From: Ancylobacter amanitiformis
GTDB taxonomy: Bacteria; Pseudomonadota; Alphaproteobacteria; Rhizobiales; Xanthobacteraceae
Assembly (NCBI RefSeq): GCF_030814815.1
Contig: NZ_JAUSVR010000005.1
Location: 1 to 64,000, forward strand
Direction: 5' to 3'
Length of the DNA stretch: 64,000 nt
Under the pieces are notes generated by a model, which worked only from the letters and a program-made list of their open reading frames with translations, was not told where the DNA came from and did no database searches. Both the position numbers and the translations under genes were made by a program. Shown in pieces: positions 63,689-64,000 of the stretch. Position 1 is the first letter of the stretch; each line of letters opens with the position of its first letter.

Positions 63689-63714
63689 CGGGGCGGACGT
63701 CAGTGTCCGCCCCG
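63689..63714 (+). terminator. rho-independent terminator of metK
   Basis: CGGGGCGGAC (63689-63698) and GTCCGCCCCG (63705-63714) form a perfect 10 bp stem with loop GTCAGT, followed by TTTGCTTTTC. It lies 38 bases behind the metK stop and just 22 bases before trmB, so trmB needs read-through or a promoter of its own. Confidence 0.88.
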
Positions 63715-63735
63715 TTTGCTTTTCTCCCTGTGCCG

Positions 63736-64000
63736 ATGACCGATCCCGCTGCCGACCCCGCAAGTAATGCCTGCGCAAGCGATGCACCTGCCCGTGACGG
63801 CCGGGACGGTGACGCGCCCGCGTCCGGCGCCCCCGCCCCCGTGCGCGAGGCCGCCTTCTATGGCCGGCGCAAGGGCAAGAAGCTGCGCGCCGCGCAGGCA
63901 ACCCATCTCGCCCGCGACCTGCCGGCCCTGGCCATCGACCCCGACGCGTTGGAGGGCCGGCCACTGGCCGAGCTGTTTCCTCATCCGGTACGCGCGGTGC
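63736..64000 (+). CDS. trmB: tRNA (guanine-N7-)-methyltransferase, 5' part
   Basis: First 88 codons of a gene cut by the window end. After a 35-residue low-complexity start (Asp/Ala-rich) comes REAAFYGRRKGKKLRAAQA, then LARDLPALAID and ELFPHPVRAV, the N-terminal signature of TrmB in alphaproteobacteria, which ends just before the SAM motif. Makes m7G46 in tRNA. ATG 63736 or an in-frame GTG at 63730. The order metK-trmB is standard in Hyphomicrobiales. Confidence 0.85.
   Translation, partial: MTDPAADPASNACASDAPARDGRDGDAPASGAPAPVREAAFYGRRKGKKLRAAQATHLARDLPALAIDPDALEGRPLAELFPHPVRAV

Overview
The window is GC-rich chromosomal DNA of an alphaproteobacterium of the order Hyphomicrobiales (Rhizobiales). 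Gene content and order point to the Xanthobacteraceae neighbourhood (Ancylobacter, Starkeya or Xanthobacter-like), but the genus is an inference. The lineage markers are the block nfu-tsaB-rimI-fur-plsC-miaB-phoH-ybeY-corC-lnt-HTH-metK-trmB, the phoR-pstSCAB-phoU-phoB cluster, a RegB/RegA (ActS/ActR) redox pair, MmcB, a PmtA-like methyltransferase, TIGR02301, FzlA-QueG and an intracellular PHB depolymerase.

Layout. 1-2590 is accessory DNA, visibly lower in GC: three tightly packed unrecognised or DUF-like ORFs run into the 3' end of a convergent IS1595-family transposase. The IS junction has replaced the 3' part of a HEPN-like gene that is translationally coupled to mutS. 2590-9000 holds mutS, mmcB, a split chromate transporter pair and a MATE exporter. 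9161-13265 is argB, a pyrimidine 5'-nucleotidase, dapD and dapE (arginine and lysine/diaminopimelate synthesis). 13332-19319 is a mixed set of small genes: a porin-like secreted peptide, Nudix, TIGR02301, GNAT, rpsU, a double DUF1330 protein, pyrF, an FMN reductase and a PmtA-like methyltransferase. 19458-22746 is dnaK-dnaJ with a clear heat-shock promoter. 23002-31768 carries a TIM-barrel protein, fzlA, queG, an SDR, a TetR regulator, kup and a YbhN-like membrane protein.

31803-39700 is the phosphate module: phoR, then a triple Pho box, then pstSCAB-phoU-phoB. 39820-48637 holds ada, an SDR/LysR divergent pair with a perfect inverted-repeat operator candidate, phaZ, regB/regA, a methyltransferase and adenosine kinase. 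48826-64000 is an almost continuous plus-strand run: murJ, trpS, usp, nfu, tsaB, rimI, fur, plsC, miaB, phoH, ybeY, corC, lnt, phrR-like, metK and a trmB cut by the window end.

Themes. Most of the window is core metabolism and stress response. Unusual signals are the accessory cassette beside the IS, many 12-16 bp tandem duplications at gene ends and in spacers, dispersed palindromic intergenic repeats, and several non-ATG starts decided by strong ribosome-binding sites. No tRNA, rRNA or CRISPR array was seen.
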